Made by a program: the position numbers and the translations under genes. From UBA1181 sp045226255 (GTDB lineage: Bacteria > Bacteroidota > Bacteroidia > Bacteroidales > Paludibacteraceae): a stretch of DNA of 64,000 bases. The notes beneath the pieces were generated by a model. It saw only the letters and a list, made by a program, of their open reading frames with translations, was not told where the DNA came from and ran no database searches. The stretch covers positions 124,001 to 188,000 of the forward strand of contig JBGVCG010000016.1 of NCBI GenBank assembly GCA_045226255.1, read 5' to 3'. Each line of letters opens with the position of its first letter. The first letter of the stretch is position 1. Positions 8,902 through 16,519 of this stretch are shown piece by piece.

Positions 8902-9717
8902 TCAATATGATTCGCTCTCGTTCGGGAAGTCGCCCGATTTCACATCAGAGATATAATGTTGCAAAGCTTCCGTCATCACGTCGAACAGATTAGCGTAGCG
9001 GCGGAGGAATTTAGGCGAGAAACCTTTGTTGATGCCTAACATATCATGCATGACGAGCACTTGTCCGTCCACTCCGTTGCCTGCTCCGATACCAATCACA
9101 GGGATGCGCACTTGCTCCGCCACCTTCTTGGCGAGCGCTGCAGGTATCTTCTCCAAGACGAGTGAGCAGCATCCTGCTTTCTCCAGCAACAGGGCGTCGT
9201 TGATCAGCTTCTTCGCCTCGGCGTCCTCATTGGCGCGCAGGGCGTAGGAACCGTATTGGTTGATGGACTGAGGCATCAGTCCGAGATGTCCCATGACAGG
9301 GATACCGCCTGCGATGATGGCGCGGATGGAGTCGATGAGCTCTTCCCCACCCTCTATCTTGACAGCGTCCGCACCCGTCTCCTTCATGATCCTGACGGCT
9401 GCTTTCACCGCCTCTTCTTTGCTGACCTGCGTCGTGCCGAAAGGCATGTCGACCACCACGAAGGCTCTTTTCGCACCTCGTACCACGCACTGTGCGTGAT
9501 AGATGATCTGGTCTAATGTGATGGGCAGTGTGGTGGCGTTGCCCGCCATTACGTTGGATGCGGAGTCGCCGACTAATATGATGTCCATGCTTGCTTGGTC
9601 TATGACGGTCGCCATGGAGTAGTCGTAGGCTGTCAACATGGAGATTTTCTCGCCACGGGCTTTCATGTCTGAAAGGACTTTCGTGGTCACTTTCTTGATT
9701 TCACTGTGTACTGACAT
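8902..9717 (-). CDS. panB: 3-Methyl-2-oxobutanoate hydroxymethyltransferase (pantothenate synthesis)
   Basis: Transfers a hydroxymethyl group from methylene-tetrahydrofolate to 2-oxoisovalerate, giving ketopantoate, in the cytoplasm. Recognised by SMLTAYDYSMATVID, ILVGDSASNVMAG (metal-binding Asp), VDMPFGTTQ, VKIEGGEE and IPVMGHLGLMPQS, all in family order; 271 residues is normal. It stands alone rather than with panC or panD. Unusually for this genome, a perfect AGGAGG lies 7 bases before the ATG. Confidence 0.96.
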   Translation of the reverse strand: MSVHSEIKKVTTKVLSDMKARGEKISMLTAYDYSMATVIDQASMDIILVGDSASNVMAGNATTLPITLDQIIYHAQCVVRGAKRAFVVVDMPFGTTQVSKEEAVKAAVRIMKETGADAVKIEGGEELIDSIRAIIAGGIPVMGHLGLMPQSINQYGSYALRANEDAEAKKLINDALLLEKAGCCSLVLEKIPAALAKKVAEQVRIPVIGIGAGNGVDGQVLVMHDMLGINKGFSPKFLRRYANLFDVMTEALQHYISDVKSGDFPNESESY

Positions 9718-9724
9718 TTCAATA

Positions 9725-9765
9725 CCTCCTATTTTTATCGGTTTATTTTTTGTTCCACAAAGATA
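9725..9765 (-). promoter_or_regulatory. panB promoter -7 box and strong Shine-Dalgarno
   Basis: TATCTTTG on the minus strand (9765-9758) is an exact TAnnTTTG -7 element; no good -33 TTTG sits at the standard spacing. AGGAGG (9730-9725) is a textbook ribosome-binding site 7 bases ahead of ATG 9717. Most genes of the window lack one. Confidence 0.65.
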
Positions 9766-9891
9766 ATACGTTATTTCCTAAAAGGGAACAATTGTGATGG
9801 TTTAGTGGTTTTTCCGCTAATTTACTTTTTGATTGTAAGAAGTATCCTAATTGATGGTGGGATGAGTGGTTGGTGTGGCATGGGACAATGC

Positions 9892-10344
9892 CTATATCAC
9901 GCTAAGAAAGATCACTGTGGATATTATTGCAATGAACGATATTATAAAAAAGAGGGTTAATGATGTTTTCAGCGTTTGTTTGTTATTCTCCATTTCATCG
10001 TACATTTTTTTATGGTAATAGTATGTGAAGGCCCATACCCCTATAGGGAACAATATGATAGGGACCAAAACCCATGGGTCATTTTTGTAGTTTGATGAAA
10101 AAAAGGCCAATATGGGTACTATAATGCCCCAGATGATTCCTGGTATATAGGGATATTTCTTCAGCAGGAACAAGAATATGGGCGAGATGCAGAACAATAC
10201 GGGTATGTATAAGAAGCACGGTGGTAAGCAATGCGCGTTGCTTTCTTCTAGGGTGAAGAGGGAAAGAAGGGTGCTCGATATGAGTAAAATGGCGACATAG
10301 GGCAATGCCTTCACTGCACTATACATGATTTCCCGACGGTTCAT
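9892..10344 (-). CDS. Small integral membrane protein, unknown function
   Basis: 150 residues with about four hydrophobic spans (roughly 14-32, 43-61, 66-84, 91-109) and a fifth at the C terminus (about 128-149). No family recognised. It starts 3 bases after the stop of the GH-A/CBM6 gene and must be co-transcribed with it. There is no polar catalytic motif, so transport or an accessory role cannot be told apart. Confidence 0.65.
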   Translation of the reverse strand: MNRREIMYSAVKALPYVAILLISSTLLSLFTLEESNAHCLPPCFLYIPVLFCISPIFLFLLKKYPYIPGIIWGIIVPILAFFSSNYKNDPWVLVPIILFPIGVWAFTYYYHKKMYDEMENNKQTLKTSLTLFFIISFIAIISTVIFLSVI

Positions 10345-10347
10345 AGG

Positions 10348-12282
10348 CTATTGTTTTATTAGTATTAACTTGCTTTGTCCTGCCTGCACGGCGATGTAGA
10401 GCATGTTGGGTTGCAGTCTCTCTGTGGCTATTTTGTTCCCTTGGAGATTGTAGAACTGTGTATTCTTCAGAGAGAACCTCTCCGCAAATGCCAGCACTTC
10501 CGTCACGTTTGTATGTTGGCCTGGTTCGAACTTCAGCCAATCGATGTTCACGTAGCTTCCCTCGATCTGCAGTCTCAGGATGTGCTTCCCTTGGGTCAGA
10601 TGTGCGGTGGAAACGTCTATTTCCTCGTATTGGCTCCAATCGTCGCAGGTTTCCGGAATCGTGTAGGCTTCGGTGATTTCCTTCCCGTCGATATAGAGAT
10701 GGAACCCGTCCAGTTCCCATGCGTCGGAGACGCGGGCGGTGATGTTGTAGTCGCCAGTCTCCTCCACCTGGATGGTATATTCCACCCATTCTCCTTTCTC
10801 CGTGTATCCGATGGCGTATCCTCCCCCATCTGTCGCAACGATATCCACGCATTCATCACGGTATTCTCCTCCGTTGTTTTTGTCGTCGACGTCGTAGTAC
10901 GAGACCGCTTGCCCTGACTCGTCGAAGTTCTCTGCCTCGATGATGCCTGGCACGGTGGCGATCGTGTTCTTATATGGGTTGCGGGGAACATCGATGGCGG
11001 TCAACGTGATACGGTAGGCGTATAGCTTGCTCTCTACCTTCATGGATTGTGTGAAGGCTTTTTCCGTGAGGGTGATTTCATATTGGTCGATCAGGTCGGT
11101 GCCCTCCACAGGGGTGTCTTTGCTTTCCCACGTGACCCGCTCTATCGTTATCCTCGCCTTGCCTTGCAACCATTGTGGCAGTTGCGGGAATACGACCTCC
11201 ACGTCTCCCTCGTAGTTGCCTCCCAGCACCACGCTGGCGGTGTGCCAATACTTGTTGGCGCAGGCGAAACCGTCCAATCCATCGCTTTTATCGTTAGGTG
11301 GGGTGACCATGGTCATGTCGCCATCCATCTCTCCGTACCATTTGTAGAGCCACCAGCCGCCGCCCCGTTCGTTGCTTTCCGTCAGCAGACTGCCCATGCG
11401 TCCGGGCAGGTGGGGAAACCACCAGGAGATGGTGGCGCTCTGCACGTTGTTGCGTTCGAACTTGGAGATGAAGGGAACGCAGTAGCCGGGACATCCCTCG
11501 TACTTTCTCATCTCGTAGTCTGAACTGGCGCTGTACTCGTTGATGCAGAGGGGTAAATCGGGTATCTCCAACTCCTGTTCCAGCTTATGTAGGTCCTCCA
11601 CGGCTGCGACGAATCCACCACTGCCCCACTGGTGCCAGCAGATCAGGTCTGGCATGCAATCTTTTTCCTTGCAGAACGACAGGAACTCCTTGAAGTAACT
11701 CCTGCTGTAGAAGGAGGTGGCGGGCCCAACGATTTTGGTGTTGGGTTGATAGCGGCGGATCAATCGGTAGGTGGGTTCCCAGAGATCCTTGAGGAAATCT
11801 CCGTTGGACTCCTGCCACGTCTCGTTGGCTTCGTTCCAGATGACGTAGCTGTCTATGTTCGTTAGGTTGCTCTCTTCGTGTCGCTTCAGGACCGCTTCCA
11901 CCAGCTCCAGCCACTTTTTCTGCCCGGGCCATTGGTAGGGCCAACTGGGAAGTAGGTCGGCCAGCAGGAACTGCACGTTTCCCGTGGTGCCTCTCAACCT
12001 TTCGGCTACTACGAATCCGTCGCCGAAGTCGTGCTGGTTGCTTGACAATGCCGAGGCGGGTTGGCAGAACACATTGGGTTTGAGGGGCGCGACCATTTCG
12101 TTGATGTCTACCGGAAGTGTCTCCGTCAGACCGTAGAGGGAACCGGAAGCGCAATGGGTTGCGGGGCGGATCGTGTGTGTCAGATCCACTGTCAGCGTGT
12201 CCGCTGCGGTTGCGTTCGTCAGGGAAACGCCCGCCATTAAAGCGGTTATTGTGAATATTTTAGCGAAACCACTCATACTCAT
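10348..12282 (-). CDS. Secreted clan GH-A glycoside hydrolase with CBM6
   Basis: 644 residues with a signal peptide (about 1-26). The catalytic part resembles GH39-like and related clan GH-A (beta/alpha)8 enzymes: the acid/base Glu would be in IWNEANETW (about residue 150) and the nucleophile Glu in LCINEYSA (about 247). I cannot fix the family number. A CBM6 module spans about 446-582 (IEAENFDE, GEWVEYTIQV, NIDWLKF), closely resembling the second CBM6 of the GH43 protein 3 kb away. The C terminus (FYNLQGNKI then LYIAVQAGQSKLILIK) again looks like a shortened secretion tail. Probably a plant-polysaccharide exo- or endo-glycosidase. Confidence 0.8.
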   Translation of the reverse strand: MSMSGFAKIFTITALMAGVSLTNATAADTLTVDLTHTIRPATHCASGSLYGLTETLPVDINEMVAPLKPNVFCQPASALSSNQHDFGDGFVVAERLRGTTGNVQFLLADLLPSWPYQWPGQKKWLELVEAVLKRHEESNLTNIDSYVIWNEANETWQESNGDFLKDLWEPTYRLIRRYQPNTKIVGPATSFYSRSYFKEFLSFCKEKDCMPDLICWHQWGSGGFVAAVEDLHKLEQELEIPDLPLCINEYSASSDYEMRKYEGCPGYCVPFISKFERNNVQSATISWWFPHLPGRMGSLLTESNERGGGWWLYKWYGEMDGDMTMVTPPNDKSDGLDGFACANKYWHTASVVLGGNYEGDVEVVFPQLPQWLQGKARITIERVTWESKDTPVEGTDLIDQYEITLTEKAFTQSMKVESKLYAYRITLTAIDVPRNPYKNTIATVPGIIEAENFDESGQAVSYYDVDDKNNGGEYRDECVDIVATDGGGYAIGYTEKGEWVEYTIQVEETGDYNITARVSDAWELDGFHLYIDGKEITEAYTIPETCDDWSQYEEIDVSTAHLTQGKHILRLQIEGSYVNIDWLKFEPGQHTNVTEVLAFAERFSLKNTQFYNLQGNKIATERLQPNMLYIAVQAGQSKLILIKQ

Positions 12283-12335
12283 ATCTGCGGGGATGGGGAT
12301 GAGCCGTTTGAGTACGACCCGTCATCACCTACACG

Positions 12336-12343
12336 CAAATATA
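12336..12343 (-). promoter_or_regulatory. -7 box of the GH-A/CBM6 gene
   Basis: TATATTTG on the minus strand is an exact TAnnTTTG, with TTTC 19 bases upstream as a one-mismatch -33. It lies just before the stop codon of the upstream nitrilase gene and predicts a leader of about 48 bases before ATG 12282. Confidence 0.6.
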
Positions 12344-12350
12344 ATTTTTT

Positions 12351-13115
12351 TTATTGAATCGTGAAATGGTCTGCGTCTTTGTGTACGGGAAATTTCTGGC
12401 GCATACGTTCCAGCCTCTCCTTGGTCAGATCCTCCGATATGCGGAGTTCTTCCTCTTTACCGCAGGCAATCAGACTGTTGCCGAGGGGATCCAGCAGTAC
12501 GGAGGCTCCGCCTTGCGCACCGTAAATATCCTCACCCACCCTGTTCACGCCGCAGACGTAGGCCATGTTCTCGATTGCCCTGGCGGGTAGCAGGCGACTC
12601 CATGAGGAGATGCGGGACTCCGCCCAGTTGGCGACGTAGAGGATGATGTCGTATTCGTTTTGGATGTTCCGCACGAAGACGGGGAAACGTAGGTCGTAGC
12701 AAATTTGCAGGCAAAAATTCCAGCCCTTGTAAGGCACGATCACCTTCTCTTTCCCAGCGCTGTAGGTCTCCGCCTCGGTGCCTGGGGTGAAGAGGTGTTT
12801 TTTGTCGTAGGTATGGAGTGCGCCGTCGGGGGTGATGAAGACCCCGCGGTTGTAGTAGCGGGCGTTCTCCTCGACCATGAGGCTGCCGTACAGGGCAAGG
12901 TCGTATCGCTTGGATATCTCCTTCAATCGTTGGATGACCGTGCTTTCCATGGTGGTCGCCAGTTCGGCAGCGTCCATGCAGAAGCCTGTGGTGAACATCT
13001 CCGGCAACACCAGGAGGTCAGCCTCTTGGGCACGTTCGGCGAGTTGTTCCACCTTCCGAAGGTTGGCGGCTTCGTCGCGCCATGCCAGATCCATTTGTGC
13101 GATGGCTATTCTCAT
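12351..13115 (-). CDS. Nitrilase-superfamily amidase (omega-amidase type)
   Basis: 254 residues. The catalytic triad is visible: Glu in LVLPEMFTTGF, Lys in YDKKHLFTPG and Cys in CLQICYDLRFP. The GF(C)MD and Q-I-C-Y-D-L-R-F-P-V-F context is that of the YafV / NIT2 omega-amidases, which hydrolyse alpha-ketoglutaramate and alpha-ketosuccinamate as metabolite repair. It starts 6 bases after the acyltransferase gene and ends next to the promoter of the following gene. Substrate assignment is by family only. Confidence 0.88.
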   Translation of the reverse strand: MRIAIAQMDLAWRDEAANLRKVEQLAERAQEADLLVLPEMFTTGFCMDAAELATTMESTVIQRLKEISKRYDLALYGSLMVEENARYYNRGVFITPDGALHTYDKKHLFTPGTEAETYSAGKEKVIVPYKGWNFCLQICYDLRFPVFVRNIQNEYDIILYVANWAESRISSWSRLLPARAIENMAYVCGVNRVGEDIYGAQGGASVLLDPLGNSLIACGKEEELRISEDLTKERLERMRQKFPVHKDADHFTIQ

Positions 13116-13121
13116 GGTACG

Positions 13122-13676
13122 TTATATGGCGAATGATTCAGGGTGTTTGCCCTTGAATTGGGTATAGTATTGCTTGATGTATTGGATATCCGCCGCCTCG
13201 TCGTCCGTCGGAACGAAGATCTCGTCGATGCCCGCCACCTTCTTTTCGTAGTCCAGATAGACTAGCAGGATGGGCACGTTGGCGCTTTTGGCGATGTGGT
13301 AGAAGCCCATCTTCCACTTGGGGTTCGCCTTGCGTGTACCCTCCGGCGTGATGGCCAGACGCATGTGTTCCCTGTTTTGGAACTCGTTTACCAGTTGATT
13401 CACCAGGGAGGTGCTATGTCCGCGGTTCACCGGCACACCGCCCATCGGTCCCATGATGTAGTTGAAAGGGAAATTGAACCACTCTTTCTTGATGAGGAAA
13501 TTGACCTTTCCATCGCCTTCGAAGGCTTGGTACATGATTTCGCCCATGATGAAGTCCCAATTGCTTGTGTGAGGGGCCACGACGAATACACATTTCGGTG
13601 GAATCGCCACATTTAGCTGCGCCTTCCAGCCGATTCGGTCGAATATAAATTTACAAATTTTCTTTAATGCGCTCAT
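13122..13676 (-). CDS. PlsC-like 1-acylglycerol-3-phosphate acyltransferase
   Basis: 184 residues, shorter than classic PlsC and without a clear N-terminal membrane anchor. The acyltransferase motifs are present: HTSNWD (HX4D catalytic pair), the VPVNRG motif around the middle and ITPEGTRK (motif III, normally FPEGTR). Proteins of this compact type are common in Bacteroidetes and probably acylate lysophosphatidic acid or a related lipid at the membrane. Transcribed with the amidase downstream. Confidence 0.85.
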   Translation of the reverse strand: MSALKKICKFIFDRIGWKAQLNVAIPPKCVFVVAPHTSNWDFIMGEIMYQAFEGDGKVNFLIKKEWFNFPFNYIMGPMGGVPVNRGHSTSLVNQLVNEFQNREHMRLAITPEGTRKANPKWKMGFYHIAKSANVPILLVYLDYEKKVAGIDEIFVPTDDEAADIQYIKQYYTQFKGKHPESFAI

Positions 13677-13821
13677 AAAACCATCTATCGTTTATAGACA
13701 ACGCGAAATTAGGAATTTTAGTTAAGATATTAGAATGAAACGGTAAGAATTATGTGAAGTTGGGTATACTTTGTATAATATTTGCCACATATTTTCATGG
13801 ATTAATTTAAACATAATTGAA

Positions 13822-13857
13822 ATGAGGAAGTTATTGATTATCTTGCTAATGTGTTAG
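13822..13857 (+). pseudogene. Possible remnant of a signal-peptide start
   Basis: An 11-codon frame reads MRKLLIILLMC and then stops at TAG. It looks like the first residues of a lipoprotein signal peptide, with no gene body behind it; the repeat element begins 30 bases later. This may be a decayed gene end or chance. Confidence 0.2.
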
Positions 13858-13888
13858 GCAATCAGTATGTTATATTGGAAAAAAAAAT

Positions 13889-13957
13889 AGGGGTTTACAC
13901 CCCTGCCTATGATGTGTCGCCCCTTTGGGGGCTTAGGTATTCTCTGTTCGTATAGAA
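13889..13957. repeat. Palindromic repeat element, copy 1
   Basis: Copy 1 of a 69-70 base element present twice in this gap. It contains two small hairpins, AGGGGT-TTAC-ACCCCT at the left and GCCCC-TTT-GGGGGC in the middle, and ends TCTCTGTTCGTATAGAA. No coding capacity. It resembles the short palindromic repeats scattered between Bacteroidetes genes. Confidence 0.85.
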
Positions 13958-13978
13958 TTGCGCCTAACAGCTAAAGTC

Positions 13979-14005
13979 TAGTGTCTAATGCCTAATGCCT
14001 AATGT
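13979..14005. repeat. Short tandem CCTAATG repeats
   Basis: About three consecutive 7-base units, TCTAATG-CCTAATG-CCTAATG, lie between the two copies of the palindromic element. Confidence 0.7.
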
Positions 14006-14007
14006 AC

Positions 14008-14077
14008 AGGGGTTTACACCCCTGCCTGTAATGTGACCGCCCCTTTGGGGGCTTAGGGATTCTCTGTTCGTATAGAA
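14008..14077. repeat. Palindromic repeat element, copy 2
   Basis: Same order of hairpins and the same right end as copy 1, with a handful of substitutions and one extra base between the hairpins. Both copies are in the same orientation, 119 bases apart from start to start. Confidence 0.85.
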
Positions 14078-14087
14078 ACCTATATTC

Positions 14088-14516
14088 TTAATTCTTAATT
14101 CGTATCACCTTCCCCGGCACGCCCACGACCACCGCATTGGCGGGTACGGGTTTGTTCACCACGGCGTTGGCTCCGATCTCCGCATTCTCGCCCACGGTGA
14201 TGCCTCCGAAAACGATGGCACCCTTGTGGATATGGACGTTGTCGCAGATAGTAGGAACGCCTGGGTAGTGGCTGTTGCCTCCGCCGATGGTCACTTGCTG
14301 TGCGATGGAGACGTTCTTTCCTATCTTTGCGTTCTGGTGGATTACGACGCCGATGCCTCCATAGCCTAGTTTCGTGCCTGCGCCGATCTCACATTTGTAG
14401 GATACTTTGCTGTTGTATATCAGAAAGATAAGCAACGTGATCAGTTTCGGCAAAAGGGGTATATGATGGAGATATAGCCATCTTGATATACGATAAAAGA
14501 AGATTGCGTTGAGCAT
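14088..14516 (-). CDS. Hexapeptide-repeat acetyltransferase (serine acetyltransferase-like)
   Basis: 142 residues. After a hydrophobic, basic N-terminal helix region come left-handed beta-helix repeats (IGAGTKLGYGGIGVVIHQNAKIG onward), with the conserved catalytic-type His in GVVIHQNAKIG and the GVPGKVI C-terminal signature. This short form, lacking the long CysE N-terminal domain, is usually found in surface polysaccharide clusters as an O-acetyltransferase. It follows the NodB-like gene by 12 bases. Its last codons (IRIKN) are encoded by a TTAAGAAT repeat that also ends another glycosyl gene at 58.5 kb. Confidence 0.85.
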   Translation of the reverse strand: MLNAIFFYRISRWLYLHHIPLLPKLITLLIFLIYNSKVSYKCEIGAGTKLGYGGIGVVIHQNAKIGKNVSIAQQVTIGGGNSHYPGVPTICDNVHIHKGAIVFGGITVGENAEIGANAVVNKPVPANAVVVGVPGKVIRIKN

Positions 14517-14528
14517 GGATTAATTGGT

Positions 14529-15590
14529 TTATTCTATGTTTGATAATAATTCTTGAATCGTTGTGAAGCGGTATCCGTTATCGTTCAGCGTTTTCAGCAG
14601 GAACGTGTAGCCTTGGTCTCCCATATAGCTCTTCGGATGTCCGACAAGGGTGAAATATCTTCTGTCGGTCTGTTTCTCCATTTCCGTCAGGAAGAGGTTG
14701 TGCACCGCTTCTGGGAGTAGGCAATAGTCCCATGTCTGGCATTCCTTCTCGAATAGGAATTTAATCTTATCGGTCAGGCTCTTCTTCCCTGGCGTTGATT
14801 GGGTCATTTTAGAAGCATATAATTCCTTGGATTGTTGGGTGTTGGAGAGGATGTTCTTCACTCTTTCCCATGACGCATATTTACGCCATCTGGTGATTTC
14901 CAGACTGCAGATAGGCAACTCGTATATGCCGGTTTTCCCTATCGTAGGTTCCTCCAGACGTTCCTCCACGCTCCAGATGCCTTTTTCTTTCGGCAGGTTA
15001 AGGTAGTTGTAGTCTGCTTTAGTCCCTTGTGAGAAACCTCCGGGATAGAGTGAACTATCTATTTTCAGCCCTGTTTCACGCATTGCCTTTACGATTTCTT
15101 CAGATGGGTATGCGTTGTAACCTCCGGCACGTAACGCTGTGCAGTGGTAGTAGGGTTTTATTGGCGTGATGAGTTGCTCCAACGTTTCTTTGCCTTTACG
15201 AAGCAGTTCGACCATCGAATACTCTCCTTCTTTGTGGTAGTGTCCCAGCCTGTGGGAGGTGTTATCCACGACCCATCCATCGTCTGTCCATTTTGCGTCC
15301 ACCCATTGTGGATGGAGGTGAAGTTGTACGTCATGACCTTCCCTTACAGCTTCGAGCACCTGTTTTTCCATGGCGGAGATAGGGTTCTGCTCGTAGCCCA
15401 TCTTGTTGCCTCGCTCCCACTCTTCCTTCATATGCCAGTATTCAACGACTTCAAAAAAGATGGTGAGGTGGGCATTGTGTTGTTTGGCGATTTTCAATAT
15501 ATGCTTGGTCGGCTCAACGATTTGGCGGAACACATCCCCCTTCCCGTTGCCGAATAATTCATAGTCTAATGTCAGAACGATCTCTTTCAT
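14529..15590 (-). CDS. Polysaccharide deacetylase (NodB-like) family protein
   Basis: 353 residues. The N terminus VLTLDYELFGNG carries the first motif Asp of the carbohydrate esterase 4 fold (TFDD in classic members, here LDYE), and VQLHLHPQW matches the His-box that binds metal. ALRAGGY corresponds to the Arg-containing motif 3. Relatives in surface polysaccharide clusters have variable activity, so de-N-acetylation of a glycan is likely but not certain. The frame also has a TTG at 15599; ATG 15590 gives MKEIVLTLDYE and is preferred. Middle gene of a three-gene operon. Confidence 0.8.
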   Translation of the reverse strand: MKEIVLTLDYELFGNGKGDVFRQIVEPTKHILKIAKQHNAHLTIFFEVVEYWHMKEEWERGNKMGYEQNPISAMEKQVLEAVREGHDVQLHLHPQWVDAKWTDDGWVVDNTSHRLGHYHKEGEYSMVELLRKGKETLEQLITPIKPYYHCTALRAGGYNAYPSEEIVKAMRETGLKIDSSLYPGGFSQGTKADYNYLNLPKEKGIWSVEERLEEPTIGKTGIYELPICSLEITRWRKYASWERVKNILSNTQQSKELYASKMTQSTPGKKSLTDKIKFLFEKECQTWDYCLLPEAVHNLFLTEMEKQTDRRYFTLVGHPKSYMGDQGYTFLLKTLNDNGYRFTTIQELLSNIE

Positions 15591-15595
15591 AATTT

Positions 15596-16456
15596 TCAAT
15601 CTTTTTTCCGTGTATGGCCTAGGGCGAATTCCTTGCGGGCTGCCTCTGCCAACAATGTATTGTCTATCAAATAGATGTTATCATATCCGAAACGTACGTA
15701 TTTCCTGATTGGTTCCGAAAAACGTTTTGCGAATTCGCCTCCCATCATTGTCTGCGCACATTTGGCGGGGTCATGCACCCTTGTGTGGCAAATGATTTCC
15801 TCGCCATCTTCTCTCCTCAGCGGTACATCGAAGAGCTCTTCTGCGTAATAGAGCGTCTCTTGTCGTTGGTACTTGTCCTCGATCGCATGGAACATCGGTA
15901 GATTGACCACGCCGAGCGAGAGTGATTTGGAGGGTTGTGCCGCCAATAGCCTTCCGTAGGGTGTTTGGTCGCCGTAGGGGTCTTCGGATTCGTAGTGCAG
16001 GCTGGCGTATTGTTCCGCATCTTTTCCCCACACGCATACTGCCTTGGTGGGGTGTGCACTTTTCACCACGCCCTCCATACGGGAGAATACATTGGTCATG
16101 ACTCCCATGCCCGAAACGGTGGTTCTCATGTCGAAGACCGCACCGCTTTTGACCCAATCCATCGAGCTAACGGGCGGGTAATAGGGCATCATGATCACAC
16201 CCTCCTGCCCCACTATTTCCATCAGTGTGCGGATAGCGTCCTCTGGGGAATATCCATCCGCATTGAGGTTGGCGAAACTGGAGGTGACGAACACCTTGTC
16301 TCCTCGTTGGATTCCCAGTTCCGTAAGTGTTTCCTTGAAGTTGGACAAGGTGGTCTTATCCGCCTTCTTCAGCATATTCTTCACCCGTCGGATATCCCGT
16401 TTTACCCCGCTAATCAGAGCGGGGGACAATATGGATTTTAGTATGTCTTTAACCAT
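15596..16456 (-). CDS. AAC(3)-fold N-acetyltransferase
   Basis: 286 residues of the aminoglycoside 3-N-acetyltransferase family (Antibiotic_NAT). Seen: GDKVFVTSSFANLN near the N terminus, KSAHPTKAVCVWG (the family's HP block) and DPYGDQTPYGRLL. Members near sugar genes N-acetylate amino sugars rather than confer resistance. Here the gene leads an operon with a NodB-like and a hexapeptide acetyltransferase, which points to glycan modification using acetyl-CoA. A basic N-terminal extension of about 35 residues precedes the core. Confidence 0.85.
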   Translation of the reverse strand: MVKDILKSILSPALISGVKRDIRRVKNMLKKADKTTLSNFKETLTELGIQRGDKVFVTSSFANLNADGYSPEDAIRTLMEIVGQEGVIMMPYYPPVSSMDWVKSGAVFDMRTTVSGMGVMTNVFSRMEGVVKSAHPTKAVCVWGKDAEQYASLHYESEDPYGDQTPYGRLLAAQPSKSLSLGVVNLPMFHAIEDKYQRQETLYYAEELFDVPLRREDGEEIICHTRVHDPAKCAQTMMGGEFAKRFSEPIRKYVRFGYDNIYLIDNTLLAEAARKEFALGHTRKKD

Positions 16457-16519
16457 TATATAAATACCTATAACTTCCCTCTGTTCGGAAGGAAGGCGAA
16501 TGAGTTCCTCTGTCGTACC

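Noticed and set aside
13889..14077. CRISPR array
   Set aside because: Only two long, palindromic units with a 50-base gap containing a tandem repeat; no regular short repeat-spacer pattern and no cas genes.
15596..16456. Aminoglycoside resistance gene
   Set aside because: It belongs to the AAC(3) fold, but the operon partners modify glycans and nothing mobile surrounds it.
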